From contig NZ_SJEY01000007.1 of NCBI RefSeq assembly GCF_004761875.1, forward strand, positions 186,001-250,000: 64,000 nt of DNA. Direction: 5' to 3'. This document shows, one piece after another, positions 1 to 9,089 of this stretch (its first letter is position 1; every line of letters starts with the position of its first letter). Position numbers and translations under genes: made by a program. The notes under the pieces were generated by a model, which was given only the letters and a program-made list of their open reading frames with translations, did no database searches and was not told the origin of the DNA. This DNA is from Roseovarius aestuariivivens (GTDB lineage: Bacteria > Pseudomonadota > Alphaproteobacteria > Rhodobacterales > Rhodobacteraceae).

Positions 1-854
1 GCGGGCATTACAAGGGCACCGAACTGGTCGAGCATCCGCCAAACGGCCAAGGCGCCACGGCACTCTTGCTGCTGAATATCCTGTCGCAGTTCGACCTGGC
101 CTCGATGGATCCCTGGGGCGCGGAACGCCTGCATCTAGAGGCCGAAGCCACCAAGCTTGCCTACGATGCGCGCAATCGCTTCATCGCCGATCCCGATCAC
201 ACGACCCGGCTTGATCACCTGCTCGCGCCCGAAACCGCCTCGCGGCTCGCCGCGCTGATCGACCCGGCGCGCGCCATGCCAGAGGCCGCGCCGCTGACCG
301 AATCCGTACATCGCGACACGATCTACATCACGGTGGTCGACCGCGACCGCATGGCCGTCTCGCTGATCTACTCGATCTTTCACGGCTTCGGCTCCGGCAT
401 CGCGTCCGAGAAATTCGGCATCCTGATGCAGAACCGCGGCGCGGGCTTCACCCTGCAGGAAGGCCACCCGAACGAATTGATGGGCGGCAAGCGCCCGATG
501 CATACGATCATTCCCGGCATGTTGCGCCACGAGGGCCGCGTGACAATGCCTTTCGGTGTCATGGGCGGCCCCTATCAGGCCTGCGGCCACGCGCGGTTCC
601 TGACCAACCAGCTTGATTTCGGGCTCGATCCGCAGGCCGCAATCGACGCGCCCCGCGCCTTTGCCTTTGAGGGAGAGATGCGCGTCGAACGCGGGTTTTC
701 GGAGGCCGTCCGCGCCACACTGGCCGAAAAGGGTCACAACGTGGTGGTCCCTCAAGAACCAATCGGTGGCGCGCAGGCGATCAAGATTCACGACACCGGC
801 GTACTGGAAGGCGCGTCAGATCCGCGCAAGGATGGCTGCGCGCTCGGCTACTGA
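1..854 (+). CDS. Gamma-glutamyltransferase family protein, 5' truncated by window edge
   Basis: This is the C-terminal part of an Ntn-hydrolase of the gamma-glutamyltransferase family, which cleaves or transfers gamma-glutamyl or related acyl groups after self-cleavage. The reading frame is open from base 3 and already reads HPPNGQGATAL before the first in-frame start-like codon (TTG at 66), so the true start lies outside the window. The small-subunit nucleophile is the Thr at 318-320, in DTIYITVVD. It is followed by the FGSGI segment and by GKRPMHTIIPGM near 490-530. Classical GGTs have TTH or TSH at the cleavage site. The DTIY context and the HGFGSG/QNRGAGF stretch fit the YwrD-like branch, whose substrates are often not glutathione. 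A gene-end hairpin follows at 875. Confidence 0.88.
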   Translation, partial: GHYKGTELVEHPPNGQGATALLLLNILSQFDLASMDPWGAERLHLEAEATKLAYDARNRFIADPDHTTRLDHLLAPETASRLAALIDPARAMPEAAPLTESVHRDTIYITVVDRDRMAVSLIYSIFHGFGSGIASEKFGILMQNRGAGFTLQEGHPNELMGGKRPMHTIIPGMLRHEGRVTMPFGVMGGPYQACGHARFLTNQLDFGLDPQAAIDAPRAFAFEGEMRVERGFSEAVRATLAEKGHNVVVPQEPIGGAQAIKIHDTGVLEGASDPRKDGCALGY

Positions 855-874
855 GGTTTTTCGTTTGAAGATTT

Positions 875-901
875 GGCTCGGGCGGCGCCGTCGCCCGAGC
901 C
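875..901. terminator. Hairpin between convergent genes (GGT / hspQ)
   Basis: A perfect 10-bp stem, GGCTCGGGCG (875-884) with CGCCCGAGCC (892-901), closes a 7-base loop. It lies between the stop of the gamma-glutamyltransferase gene (854) and the stop of hspQ (904). No long T-tract follows on either strand, so it is probably a bidirectional 3'-end structure rather than a textbook intrinsic terminator. Confidence 0.6.
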
Positions 902-903
902 GC

Positions 904-1230
904 TCAGTTCAACTGGAAATGCAGAGGGTAGTGCCCGTCCTCGAACGGCCCGAAAAGATCCGGAATATCCGGGTGGTCCACCGGCTCGCCGGAATAATCC
1001 GCAACGAGGTTCTGTTCGCTGACATAGGCGACGTAGTACGTCTGCTCATTCTCCGCCAGCAAATGATAAAACGGTTGCTCTTTCGACGGACGGCTGTCCT
1101 CGGGAATCGAGTCGTACCATTCCTCGGTGTTGGCAAATTCCGGATCAACATCGAAGATCACGCCGCGGAACGGATGTTTGCGGTGACGGACAACTTGGCC
1201 CAAGTGATATTTCGCACGCGTTTTAATCAT
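904..1230 (-). CDS. hspQ: Heat shock protein HspQ
   Basis: A 108-residue protein of the HspQ (YccV-like, hemimethylated-DNA-binding domain) family, close to the usual family length. In enterobacteria HspQ is a small heat-shock protein that acts as a specificity factor for Lon and promotes turnover of DnaA. Family features seen here are an N-terminal KYHLGQVVRHRKHPFRGVIFDVDP, an EEWYDSIPED segment, and QPFYHLLAE followed by YVSEQNL. The gene is monocistronic, convergent with the upstream gene and divergent from the transglycosylase lipoprotein at 1422. A short palindrome (1259-1271) lies 28 bases before the ATG. I found no convincing sigma-32 promoter. The DnaA connection is family knowledge and is not shown by this sequence. 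Confidence 0.93.
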   Translation of the reverse strand: MIKTRAKYHLGQVVRHRKHPFRGVIFDVDPEFANTEEWYDSIPEDSRPSKEQPFYHLLAENEQTYYVAYVSEQNLVADYSGEPVDHPDIPDLFGPFEDGHYPLHFQLN

Positions 1231-1258
1231 AATCGTAGCCCCTACCGATCAAGGATAC

Positions 1259-1271
1259 GGTGTTCAACACC
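1259..1271. promoter_or_regulatory. Short palindrome upstream of hspQ
   Basis: GGTGTT-C-AACACC is a perfect 6+6 inverted repeat centred on one base. It lies 28 bp before the hspQ start codon, in the 191-bp divergent region shared with the transglycosylase gene. It could be an operator, but only one copy is present and no regulator lies beside it. Confidence 0.3.
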
Positions 1272-1421
1272 CGTTTGTCCAATGCGAGAGGCGTTTTTCA
1301 ACAGAAACAGTTTGTGAACAGCGGCCTGACAGTGCCGCCCGGTCAACCTGTCCAAATCGGGGATTCCCCCGACCAGGCCTTTGCGATAGGATAAAAGAAA
1401 AAACAATCAGGCGAGAGGCAG

Positions 1422-2030
1422 ATGAGCAGATTCCTTCGCGCCCTAGTCATCGTGACAGCCGGTCTTGTCGTGGCCGCCTGCGGCAGTCGGTCCAGCGGAC
1501 CGCCACCGCGCAATCTCGACGATGCCTGCACGATCGTGGCGCAAAAACCCGAGTATTTGCGGGCTTTCCGAGCGACCGAACGCCGCTGGGGCGTGCCCGT
1601 TCACGTGCAGATGGCGACGATCTATCAGGAAAGCAAATTCGATGGCGAGGCGCGCACGCCCTTCCGATGGGTGTTGGGCGTGATCCCGATGGGCCGGCAA
1701 AGCTCGGCCTACGGTTACAGCCAGGCGCTCGATGGAACGTGGGACGAGTACAAGAAAGACCAGCGGCGCTTTGCCGCCCGCCGCAACGACATCTACGACG
1801 CCACCGACTTCATGGGCTGGTACATGTCACAATCGAATCAGCGGCTTGGCATCTCTTTGCATGACGCCCGCAATCAATACCTCGCCTACCACGAGGGGCG
1901 CACGGGCTTCAGCCGGCAAAGCTATAACGGCAAACCCTGGCTTCTGCGCGTGGCCGGAGAGGTCGGCACGCGGTCCGAGACCTACCAGGCGCAACTGACG
2001 CGCTGCCAGGGGCGACGCGGGCTGTTCTGA
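1422..2030 (+). CDS. Lytic transglycosylase (SLT-domain) lipoprotein
   Basis: A 202-residue exported lipoprotein with a soluble lytic transglycosylase-like fold, expected to cleave the MurNAc-GlcNAc bond in peptidoglycan. The N-terminus is a lipoprotein signal, with a hydrophobic stretch at 5-19 and a VAAC lipobox (Cys20). The likely catalytic Glu is residue 70 in ATIYQESKFD, the ES motif of SLT domains. YGYSQALDGTWDEYK (about 102-116) corresponds to the G-x-x-Q motif, and AYHEGRTGF follows. After the lipobox the protein is essentially one domain. The start at 1422 follows AGGCAG and gives a complete signal peptide. The gene stands alone and ends in a hairpin shared with the convergent lolA-like gene. 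Whether the lipid anchor is in the outer membrane is inferred. Confidence 0.85.
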   Translation: MSRFLRALVIVTAGLVVAACGSRSSGPPPRNLDDACTIVAQKPEYLRAFRATERRWGVPVHVQMATIYQESKFDGEARTPFRWVLGVIPMGRQSSAYGYSQALDGTWDEYKKDQRRFAARRNDIYDATDFMGWYMSQSNQRLGISLHDARNQYLAYHEGRTGFSRQSYNGKPWLLRVAGEVGTRSETYQAQLTRCQGRRGLF

Positions 2031-2038
2031 TATCGCAG

Positions 2039-2059
2039 GGCGGGACGGTCAGTCCCGCC
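2039..2059. terminator. Hairpin between convergent genes; loop contains the lolA-like stop codon
   Basis: GGCGGGAC (2039-2046) and GTCCCGCC (2052-2059) form a perfect 8-bp stem. Outer CGCAGG and CCTGCG arms extend it with internal mismatches. The 5-base loop (2047-2051) carries the TGA stop of the minus-strand lolA-like gene, so the structure terminates both converging transcripts and is partly coding. Confidence 0.6.
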
Positions 2060-2654
2060 ACTCCTGCGATTTGCCGGGGATCCTGAAGCGCTCGTTGCCA
2101 AGACGCACACCCTTGTTCAACTCGCCAAGAACAACGGTGGTGCGGCTCCCGCCGCTGTCGTTGATCACCCACTGACGCAGCTCGACCGGGTTGGCGGAAA
2201 AGACCAGCTCGATATTGCCGTATTCGGGATGCTCCGGATCCTGCGCGCGCACTGTGGTGGTCTTGCCGTCGCTGGCATGCCCGGTCACCATCCGTGCGCG
2301 TGTCAGATCGACATTGCGCGCCAGGATGATCTTGAGCGGCGTCCGATGCAGCGGATAGCCTTCAGGCCCGGTATTCGACTTCGGGTCGATGATCCCGACG
2401 GTATCGCCGTCGGCCACGACAAGCGTGGCCTCGGGCGGATTATATTCAAAACGAACCCGGCCCGGACGCTTGATATAGATCTGGCCGGTGCTGATCGTGC
2501 CGTCGTCGTTGATCTGTGTGAACTCGCCTGATGCGGTCTGAAATCCGTTGAGATAGTTGGAAATCTCCGCCAGGGACAGTTTCTGCGCCGCCGCGGGGAA
2601 TGCCGTTGCCAGCATCATAAGACCGGCGACCAGACCGATTGCACTATTCTTCAT
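2049..2654 (-). CDS. lolA: LolA-like outer-membrane lipoprotein carrier protein
   Basis: A periplasmic carrier of the LolA family, which receives lipoproteins from LolCDE and delivers them to the outer membrane. With the start at 2654 the protein has 201 residues and begins with a clean Sec signal (KNSAIGLVAGLMMLATAFPAAA, with cleavage after AAA). The mature part shows LolA-type features: SLAEISNYLNGFQTASGEFTQ, GQIYIKRPGRVRFEYNPP, and DGDTVGIIDPKS. An in-frame upstream ATG at 2735 would overlap the exoD-like stop codon by 4 bases but would place 27 polar residues before the signal peptide, so I prefer 2654. It is last in a minus-strand group with ftsK and an exoD-like gene. LolA beside ftsK is a familiar alphaproteobacterial arrangement. 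Confidence 0.85.
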   Translation of the reverse strand: MKNSAIGLVAGLMMLATAFPAAAQKLSLAEISNYLNGFQTASGEFTQINDDGTISTGQIYIKRPGRVRFEYNPPEATLVVADGDTVGIIDPKSNTGPEGYPLHRTPLKIILARNVDLTRARMVTGHASDGKTTTVRAQDPEHPEYGNIELVFSANPVELRQWVINDSGGSRTTVVLGELNKGVRLGNERFRIPGKSQEWRD

Positions 2655-2731
2655 AAGCGTTCCCGTTCTTGAATGTCTTCCGGCAATGTAGGCCGGTCCG
2701 GCGTGATATGCGATAACACCCGATATCACCT

Positions 2732-3313
2732 TCATATCAGCATCAGCGGCGCCACGATCAAGGCCGCAAGCGCGAGGCTCAGACCGATCAGCATTAGCAG
2801 GCCATCTTCCGCCGCGAGCGCAAGACCGATCACAGCCACGGCGAGCATCGGTCCGCTACTGGCGAAAGGGATCAGTTCCAGCGCCGGCACGGTCAGGCAA
2901 AGCGCAATCACCACCATCGCCGCGACCCGGCGGGCCAGCCCGGCGGTCAGCGGCTGCAGGCGGCGTCCGAACCAGCGATCCATGCGGCGCGCCGCCGGAT
3001 CGAGGTAGGAAATGGCCCGCTGCACCTTGTCCGCTTCGAGATTTCGCCGCCGCAACGCTTCGGGTAACCAGAACCCCGGGCGCCCCAGCACGATCTGGAT
3101 CGCGATCAATCCGATCAAAAGCGCCAGAAGGCTTGGCAGGCCGGGGATCGCGCCAAGCGGCGTGATCTCGATCATCGCCGGCAGGAAGATAAGCGGCCCG
3201 AAGCCCCGCGCGCCGAAGGTGTCGACAACCTGCCCAAGCGTCACCACCTCGCCGGCACAGGCCAGGTCCGACAGGTCCCGCACGAGACCCGTTGCGCTTT
3301 GTGGCTGTGTCAT
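2732..3313 (-). CDS. Exopolysaccharide synthesis protein, ExoD family
   Basis: A 193-residue integral membrane protein of the ExoD family, named after a Sinorhizobium gene needed for exopolysaccharide production and nodule invasion. The biochemical role is unknown. The N-terminal soluble part contains VTLGQVVDTFGARGFGPLIFLPAMIE, followed by ITPLGAIPGLPS, the family hallmark. Hydrophobic segments lie at about 38-75 and in the last 60 residues. It sits between ftsK and the lolA-like gene on the same strand and may share their transcript. Its stop overlaps an alternative lolA start at 2735. Nothing in the neighbourhood suggests a polysaccharide locus, so the family name should not be over-read. 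Confidence 0.85.
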   Translation of the reverse strand: MTQPQSATGLVRDLSDLACAGEVVTLGQVVDTFGARGFGPLIFLPAMIEITPLGAIPGLPSLLALLIGLIAIQIVLGRPGFWLPEALRRRNLEADKVQRAISYLDPAARRMDRWFGRRLQPLTAGLARRVAAMVVIALCLTVPALELIPFASSGPMLAVAVIGLALAAEDGLLMLIGLSLALAALIVAPLMLI

Positions 3314-3385
3314 GCGGCGGCGCCCCTTTCAGCCGGGACAACGCAAGAGGCCGTGCGCAGGTTGCAGCACGGCCTGCCGGTCGCC

Positions 3386-6277
3386 CTACTGTTCGGGCAC
3401 CAGGATCTCGCGTTTGCCGACATGGTTGGCGGCGCTGACGACACCCTCGTCCTCCATCTGCTCAACCAGTCGCGCGGCCTTGTTGTATCCGATAGCCAGT
3501 TTGCGCTGGATGTAGGAGGTGGAGCATTTCCGGTCGGTGATCGCGATCTGTACGGCCTGATCGTAAAGCGCGTCCTCACCATCCGTATTGCCACCCGTGG
3601 ACAGGCCAAGCACCGCGTCGATCTTGTCGGCCTTGTCGTCCTCGGGGCCGTCCTGCACGCCGCCCACATAGGTGGGAGGACCGAAGGCCTTGAGATGGTT
3701 GACCACCTCCTCGACTTCTTCGTCGCTGACGAAGGGCGCGTGACAGCGGGTGATCTTGCCGCCGCCGGCCATATACAGCATATCGCCCATCCCCAGAAGC
3801 TGCTCGGCCCCCATCTCGCCCAAGATGGTACGGCTGTCGATCTTGGACGTGACCTGAAAGCTGATCCTGGTGGGGAAGTTGGCCTTGATCGTGCCGGTTA
3901 TCACATCGACCGACGGGCGCTGCGTGGCCATGATCAGGTGAATGCCGCTGGCCCGCGCCATCTGCGCCAAACGCTGGATACAGGCCTCGATCTCTTTGCC
4001 CGCGACCATCATCAGGTCGGCCATCTCGTCAACGATCACGACGATATAGGGCATCTTCTCGGGCGCGAACTCTTCGGTTTCGAACACCGGCTCGCCTGTC
4101 TCGTCGTCAAAGCCCGTCTGCACCGTGCGGCTGAACATCTCGCCCTTGGACAGCGCATCGGCCACCCGGCCGTTATAGCCGTCGATATTGCGCACGCCCA
4201 TCTTGGACATCTTGCGATATCGGTCTTCCATCTCCGCCACGACCCATTTGAGCGCCACGACCGCCTTCTTGGGGTCGGTCACCACGGGTGACAGAAGATG
4301 CGGAATACCGTCATAGACGCTCAGTTCCAGCATCTTGGGATCGATCATGATCAGCCGGCATTCATCTGGCGTGAGCTTGTAAAGTAGGCTCAGGATCATC
4401 GTGTTGATCGCCACGGACTTGCCCGAGCCGGTCGTGCCGGCAATCAGAAGGTGGGGCATCTTCGCGAGATTTTGCACCACCGGATCGCCGCCGATATCCT
4501 TGCCAAGCGCCAGCGGCAGCTTCTGGTTGCCGTCACCAAAATCGCGGGTCGCCAGCAGCTCGCGCAGCACCACCATCTCGCGGTTGTCATTCGGCAGCTC
4601 GATGCCGATCACCGACCGGCCGGGTACCGTGCTGACGCGCGCCGAAAGGGCCGACATGCTGCGCGCGATATCGTCGGCAAGGCCGATCACACGGCTCGCC
4701 TTGAGGCCCGGCGCGGGCTCCAGTTCGTACATGGTCACGACGGGCCCCGGGCGGACGCTCACGATGTCGCCCTTGACGCCGTAATCATCCAGCACGTTTT
4801 CCAGCATCCGCGCATTTTCCTCCAGAGCCTCGTCGCTCAGGTGATGCCGGGTGATATTGGCCGGATTGGACAAAAGGTTCAGCGGCGGCAGCTCATATTC
4901 GATCTGCCCGCTGTCTTCGAACTGCAGGGCCGGCTGGGCCTCGGCCTGGGCGCGGCTCGAAGGTTGCGGCGTGCGCTTGGGCGGGTGCTGCACGACCTTG
5001 CGCGGCGGCTCTGCCGGTGTGACACGCATGGTCTGGGCCGGCGCGGTGTGCACCGGTGACGGCGCGGCGTCCGGGCCGGTCTCGGGCGCAAGGGCCTGCG
5101 GTTCGGCCACCGGTGCCGCGGCCTGCGCCGCGGTCAGGGGCGGCTCGGGCGGCAACTGCGCGCCCCGCCCGTTGTCAAGGATCAGCGGGTCAGGCCCCCG
5201 GCCCCGGCCACGGGTCAGCGGGGCCGTCGCCTCGACCTGAAGGGCCGGCGTCTGGCGCACGCGGCTGCGGATCACATCGGCGATCCGGGCGCTGACGCGG
5301 TCGCCGCTCGGGCCGTCCACATCGGGCGCTTCGGGATTTTCGATCAACTCCGGTTCCGGCTCGGGCTCGGGCCGGCGCATCAGCGACGGCATGCGGGCAA
5401 GCAGGCCGCCCGGTTTGTCCGGCGCACCCGGCGACACTGCATAAGACGCGGGCGGGGCCTGCACAGCCGGTGCGCGGCGCGTAACGGCAGGTTCGGGCAC
5501 GGCGGCCTCCGCCCGGGCCAGATCCTCGGCCTCGGCACGGGCCTGCGCGTGACGCTCGATCCGGCGGGCCCGGGCATCTGCGGCCTTCGCCTGCACTGAT
5601 TTCGCCGCGCTCGCCGCGCCGGACGCGCTACGGCCCAGAACCGTCATCAGACCGGCATAGGTCATGATCACGCCCACGATCAGGAATCGCGCGATCGCCT
5701 GCAACTCGGTCCGCGTAAAGCCAAGCACGAAAGCACCCAGCACCAGCATCAGCGCGCCAAGGGACAACGACAACAGCTTCAGCCCCAGGCTCGCGCCAAA
5801 AGGCAAAAGCCCCAGCGCCGTACCCAGAACCGTATCGCCGAAAAGCCCGCCAAGCCCGAAGCTATGCGTGGCCGACCACGCGGCGCCGGGCGTCAGGGAC
5901 GACGCGTAAAGCGCCAGAACCGCGATCCAGATCGGTGCGAAGATAAGCCGGCCCACCGCACGGTCCTCGCCCCGGTGCAGCGCGAACCGCACACCCCAGG
6001 CCCCGGCGACGATCGCCAGGCCCCAGGCGCCCCAGCCCACGATCATGAAAAGCGGCGCGGCAATCGACGCCCCGATCCGGCCCAGCCAGTTCTGCACCGG
6101 CGCATCCGTCGCGGACATCCAGCTCGGATCGTCGGGATGGTAGGATACGATCATCATCGCGGCCGCGACACCGAGGGCCAAAAGAGCCAGCCCAAGAAGT
6201 TCCTTGCCCCGCTTTTCGATCGCTTCGGCCATCGAACTGTCCAGCAGCGGGTCACGTCCACGCGTCTGATATGCCAT
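3386..6277 (-). CDS. ftsK: DNA translocase FtsK
   Basis: A 963-residue septal DNA translocase that couples chromosome segregation and dimer resolution to division. The N-terminal region has about four membrane segments between 25 and 215. A Pro/Ala/Glu-rich linker runs from about 220 to 450. The RecA-like motor has Walker A GTTGSGKS at 614-621 and Walker B around 744-751 ([10 protein letters not shown]). The winged-helix gamma domain that reads KOPS sites fills 902-963 ([12 protein letters not shown] to LVPEQ). The open frame continues 73 codons upstream of 6277, but that stretch is Arg-rich and overlaps the aminotransferase gene. The ATG at 6277 has an AGGACGAGG-type ribosome site and starts the family-like [12 protein letters not shown]. 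It lies 20 bp downstream of the aminotransferase, probably in one operon. Confidence 0.97.
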   Translation of the reverse strand: MAYQTRGRDPLLDSSMAEAIEKRGKELLGLALLALGVAAAMMIVSYHPDDPSWMSATDAPVQNWLGRIGASIAAPLFMIVGWGAWGLAIVAGAWGVRFALHRGEDRAVGRLIFAPIWIAVLALYASSLTPGAAWSATHSFGLGGLFGDTVLGTALGLLPFGASLGLKLLSLSLGALMLVLGAFVLGFTRTELQAIARFLIVGVIMTYAGLMTVLGRSASGAASAAKSVQAKAADARARRIERHAQARAEAEDLARAEAAVPEPAVTRRAPAVQAPPASYAVSPGAPDKPGGLLARMPSLMRRPEPEPEPELIENPEAPDVDGPSGDRVSARIADVIRSRVRQTPALQVEATAPLTRGRGRGPDPLILDNGRGAQLPPEPPLTAAQAAAPVAEPQALAPETGPDAAPSPVHTAPAQTMRVTPAEPPRKVVQHPPKRTPQPSSRAQAEAQPALQFEDSGQIEYELPPLNLLSNPANITRHHLSDEALEENARMLENVLDDYGVKGDIVSVRPGPVVTMYELEPAPGLKASRVIGLADDIARSMSALSARVSTVPGRSVIGIELPNDNREMVVLRELLATRDFGDGNQKLPLALGKDIGGDPVVQNLAKMPHLLIAGTTGSGKSVAINTMILSLLYKLTPDECRLIMIDPKMLELSVYDGIPHLLSPVVTDPKKAVVALKWVVAEMEDRYRKMSKMGVRNIDGYNGRVADALSKGEMFSRTVQTGFDDETGEPVFETEEFAPEKMPYIVVIVDEMADLMMVAGKEIEACIQRLAQMARASGIHLIMATQRPSVDVITGTIKANFPTRISFQVTSKIDSRTILGEMGAEQLLGMGDMLYMAGGGKITRCHAPFVSDEEVEEVVNHLKAFGPPTYVGGVQDGPEDDKADKIDAVLGLSTGGNTDGEDALYDQAVQIAITDRKCSTSYIQRKLAIGYNKAARLVEQMEDEGVVSAANHVGKREILVPEQ

Positions 6278-6297
6278 GCTTTGCCTCGTCCTCTTGT

Positions 6298-7473
6298 TCA
6301 ATAGAGACAGTCGCGCAGGATCGTCAGACCGCGCGCCACCTCGTCTTTTGGGGCCACCATCGCGACCCGGATATATCCCTTGCCGGGGTTCCTGCCCCCG
6401 GCCTCTCGACTTAGATAGGCGCCGGGCAGGACCCGCACGCCTGTTTCCTGCCAAAGCCGCAGCGCCGCCGCCTCGCCATCCTCGACAGGCAGCCAAAGGA
6501 AGAATCCGGCCTCGGGTGGCGCGTAGCCGTCCACGCCCGCGAAGATCTCGTCGGCCACTGCGTATTTTTCCTGATAAAGGCGACGGTTCTCTTCCACATG
6601 GGCCTCGTCTTCCCAGACCCGCGCGGCGGCGTATTGCAACGGCATGGGCAGGGGCGATCCGGCGTAATTGCGCAGCTGCCGGAGGCGCGTCACGCTCTCC
6701 GGGCCGCTGACCACCATGCCACTGCGCAACCCCGCAAGGTTCGAACGTTTCGACAGGCTATGGAAGGCCACCACCCGCTCGGGGTCGGCACCCATATCGC
6801 GCGCCACCTGAAGCGCGCCGACGGGCGGCCTGTCGCGGTAGATCTCGGAATAGCACTCGTCGGCGAAGACCTTGAAATCATACCGCTCGGCCAATCCGAT
6901 CAGGTCACGCCAGTATCCCGCATCGGCCACGGCGCCCTGCGGATTGGACGGCGAACAAAGATAGGCCACGGACGCCCGCTTCAGCACATCCTCTGACAGG
7001 CCCGAGAAATCGGGCAAATGCCCGGTCTCGGCCGTAGCGGGCAGAAAAACCGGCTCGGCGCCCACGCTCAGCGCGGCGACCATGTAGACCTGGTAGAACG
7101 GGTTGGGCACCAAAACCACAGGCCGGTTGCCGGCCTTGGTTTCAGGGCAAAGCGCCATCATGGCGTTGTAAAGCCCCTCGCGCGTCCCGTTAAGCGCCAT
7201 CACGTTCGCGTCTGGGTCGAGTGTCACGCCATAGCGCCGTTGCGCCCAGTCACAGAACGCGCCAAGCAGTTCCGGAATGCCCTCGTTCACCGGGTAACGG
7301 CGAAACTCGTCGGATTTTTCCTGAATAATATCAACGACCCAGCGCGGAAAATCGTGTTTCGGCTCACCGATGGTCATATGCAGCACTTCGCCCCCGGGCG
7401 CATGAGCGTCCAACAGGCTCCGCAGACGCGGAAACGCATAGGCCGGTAGGTTCGAAAACCGCTCGGGGAACAT
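6298..7473 (-). CDS. Class I/II PLP-dependent aminotransferase (DapC-like)
   Basis: A 391-residue fold-type I aminotransferase that probably transfers an amino group to a keto acid using pyridoxal phosphate. The PLP lysine is Lys242 in [15 protein letters not shown]. The Asp that contacts the pyridine nitrogen is Asp205 (VFADECYSE). SPSNPQG near 174-180 and the C-terminal arginine region GYIRVAMV are also present. The overall pattern resembles N-succinyldiaminopimelate aminotransferase, and related genes next to ftsK are often annotated so, but substrate cannot be read from motifs. The ATG at 7473 gives the family-typical [17 protein letters not shown]. An in-frame TTG five codons earlier is possible. 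It precedes ftsK by 20 bp on the same strand. Confidence 0.88.
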   Translation of the reverse strand: MFPERFSNLPAYAFPRLRSLLDAHAPGGEVLHMTIGEPKHDFPRWVVDIIQEKSDEFRRYPVNEGIPELLGAFCDWAQRRYGVTLDPDANVMALNGTREGLYNAMMALCPETKAGNRPVVLVPNPFYQVYMVAALSVGAEPVFLPATAETGHLPDFSGLSEDVLKRASVAYLCSPSNPQGAVADAGYWRDLIGLAERYDFKVFADECYSEIYRDRPPVGALQVARDMGADPERVVAFHSLSKRSNLAGLRSGMVVSGPESVTRLRQLRNYAGSPLPMPLQYAAARVWEDEAHVEENRRLYQEKYAVADEIFAGVDGYAPPEAGFFLWLPVEDGEAAALRLWQETGVRVLPGAYLSREAGGRNPGKGYIRVAMVAPKDEVARGLTILRDCLY

Positions 7474-7592
7474 CTGGTACTGCCTCAAGGTTCGGGATCA
7501 TTCGCGTCCCGTTTCGTTGAAACGTACCCAAGCCCCGCGTCCCAGTCCAGCGCAACGATGCGCTTGACAGCCACATTGTGGCATTTTCGCAG

Positions 7593-8921
7593 TCAGCCGA
7601 GTGCGTCCTCGGCGGCCTTGGCCAGGCGCAAAAGGGCCTCTTCGCCAAAGGGCTTACCCGACAACAGCAAACCGCAGGCAGGCGTGCCGGTGGGCAAGGT
7701 GACACCGCACAGCCCCATCAGGTTACCGACCCGCGTGTTGCGCAGCGCCAGAAGGTTCTCGGTCACGTAATAGTCGTCATCTGTCATCAGCCGCGAGGCG
7801 TCTGGCGGCAAATTGGGCGCGGTGGGCATCAGAACCGCATCGAAGGCCGCGACGCGCGTCTGCCATGCGCTCCGCAGCTCCTCCAGCCGCTGCCACGCGG
7901 CGACATAATCAGCGGCCAGGAAATCCTTGCCCGACCGGAACCGCTTACGGATGGGGGCGAACATCGCCTCGGGCGCGGACTCGATCAGCTGACCCCAAGT
8001 GCCATAAGCCTCCGAGGTGAACAGGATCGGCGACATCGGCATCGCCTCGGCCACCTCGGGCGCCTCGATCTCCTCGATCTCGGCCCCGGCGTCGCGCAGC
8101 TTGGCCACAGCCGCCTCGAAGGCCGTTTTGGGCGCGTCACGGATATCCTCGAACACCGATGTGGTGAGGATGGCCAAACGCGCACCTTGAAGCGTCGCCC
8201 CGTCGAGATCCGCCACCGGCCCGCCTTCAAGCGCGGACAGCATCAGGGCGCAGTCCTCGACGTCGCGCGACAGCGGCCCGACCGTATCAAACCGCGCCGC
8301 AAGCGGCACGACCCCTGCGTTCGAAACCCGCCCCGCCGTCGTCTTGAGACCTACAAGATCGTTCCAGGCCGACGGGATCCGCACCGATCCGCCGGTGTCC
8401 GACCCCACGCCATTGGCGGCCAGCCCGAACGCCACGCTTGCCGCCGCCCCCGAGGACGATCCGCCGGGCACAACCCGCTCGTCATGCACATTTGGCGGCG
8501 TCGCCGTCATCGGGTTGAGCCCCAGCCCGGAAAACGCAAGTTCGCTCATATGGGTCTTGCCGAGACAGACCAGACCTGCGGCGGTGGCGTTGCGCAAAAC
8601 CTCGGCATCTTTGTCGGGCACCCGTCCCTCAAGCAGTTTCGTGCCCGCCTCGGTCGACGTGCCCGCACTGTCGAACAGATCCTTCCAGCTGATCGGCACC
8701 CCGTCGAGTGCGTGACGGCGCAGGCCTCCGCGCGCCCGCTCTTCGGCCGCGCGGGCCTCGGCCCGGGCACGCTCCGGGGTCACCGTGGAATAAATGCGGT
8801 CCCGCGCCGGGTGCCGGTCGATCGCATCGAGATAGGCCTCGGTCAGCTCGACCGGGCCGATCCGGCCCGCGCCGATCTCGCGCCCCAGATCGCCCGCGCT
8901 CATCCATAGCCAATCGCTCAT
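7593..8921 (-). CDS. Amidase-signature family hydrolase
   Basis: A 442-residue amidase-signature enzyme that hydrolyses amide bonds through a Ser-cisSer-Lys triad. The catalytic Lys is residue 80 (PISWKDLFD). The Gly/Ser-rich loop VPGGSSSG holds the cis-Ser (about 155), and the nucleophile Ser is 179 in GSDTGGSVRIPS. The sequence reads GGSSSG where the commonest form is GGSSGG. The C-terminal GNLMGLCGVTLPTG is also typical. GatA-like length and motifs are shared by many catabolic amidases. There is no gatB or gatC beside it, so it is unlikely to be the tRNA amidotransferase subunit. It is divergent from the UbiH-type gene and 119 bp upstream of the aminotransferase on the same strand. Confidence 0.88.
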   Translation of the reverse strand: MSDWLWMSAGDLGREIGAGRIGPVELTEAYLDAIDRHPARDRIYSTVTPERARAEARAAEERARGGLRRHALDGVPISWKDLFDSAGTSTEAGTKLLEGRVPDKDAEVLRNATAAGLVCLGKTHMSELAFSGLGLNPMTATPPNVHDERVVPGGSSSGAAASVAFGLAANGVGSDTGGSVRIPSAWNDLVGLKTTAGRVSNAGVVPLAARFDTVGPLSRDVEDCALMLSALEGGPVADLDGATLQGARLAILTTSVFEDIRDAPKTAFEAAVAKLRDAGAEIEEIEAPEVAEAMPMSPILFTSEAYGTWGQLIESAPEAMFAPIRKRFRSGKDFLAADYVAAWQRLEELRSAWQTRVAAFDAVLMPTAPNLPPDASRLMTDDDYYVTENLLALRNTRVGNLMGLCGVTLPTGTPACGLLLSGKPFGEEALLRLAKAAEDALG

Positions 8922-9089
8922 CTCGCCGCTCCTCGCCTTTGGGGCAGGCCCAAAAGCCAGCCGACCCGTATCAAGTCAGATGCGGGGAACCATGGCAAGA
9001 CCGCCACCGCCTTGCGACCGCCGCGGCTTGGGCCGGGCGCGGCGGCACAGCACATTTACATTGCCGCCCTGCAGGTCATATTCAGTCAC

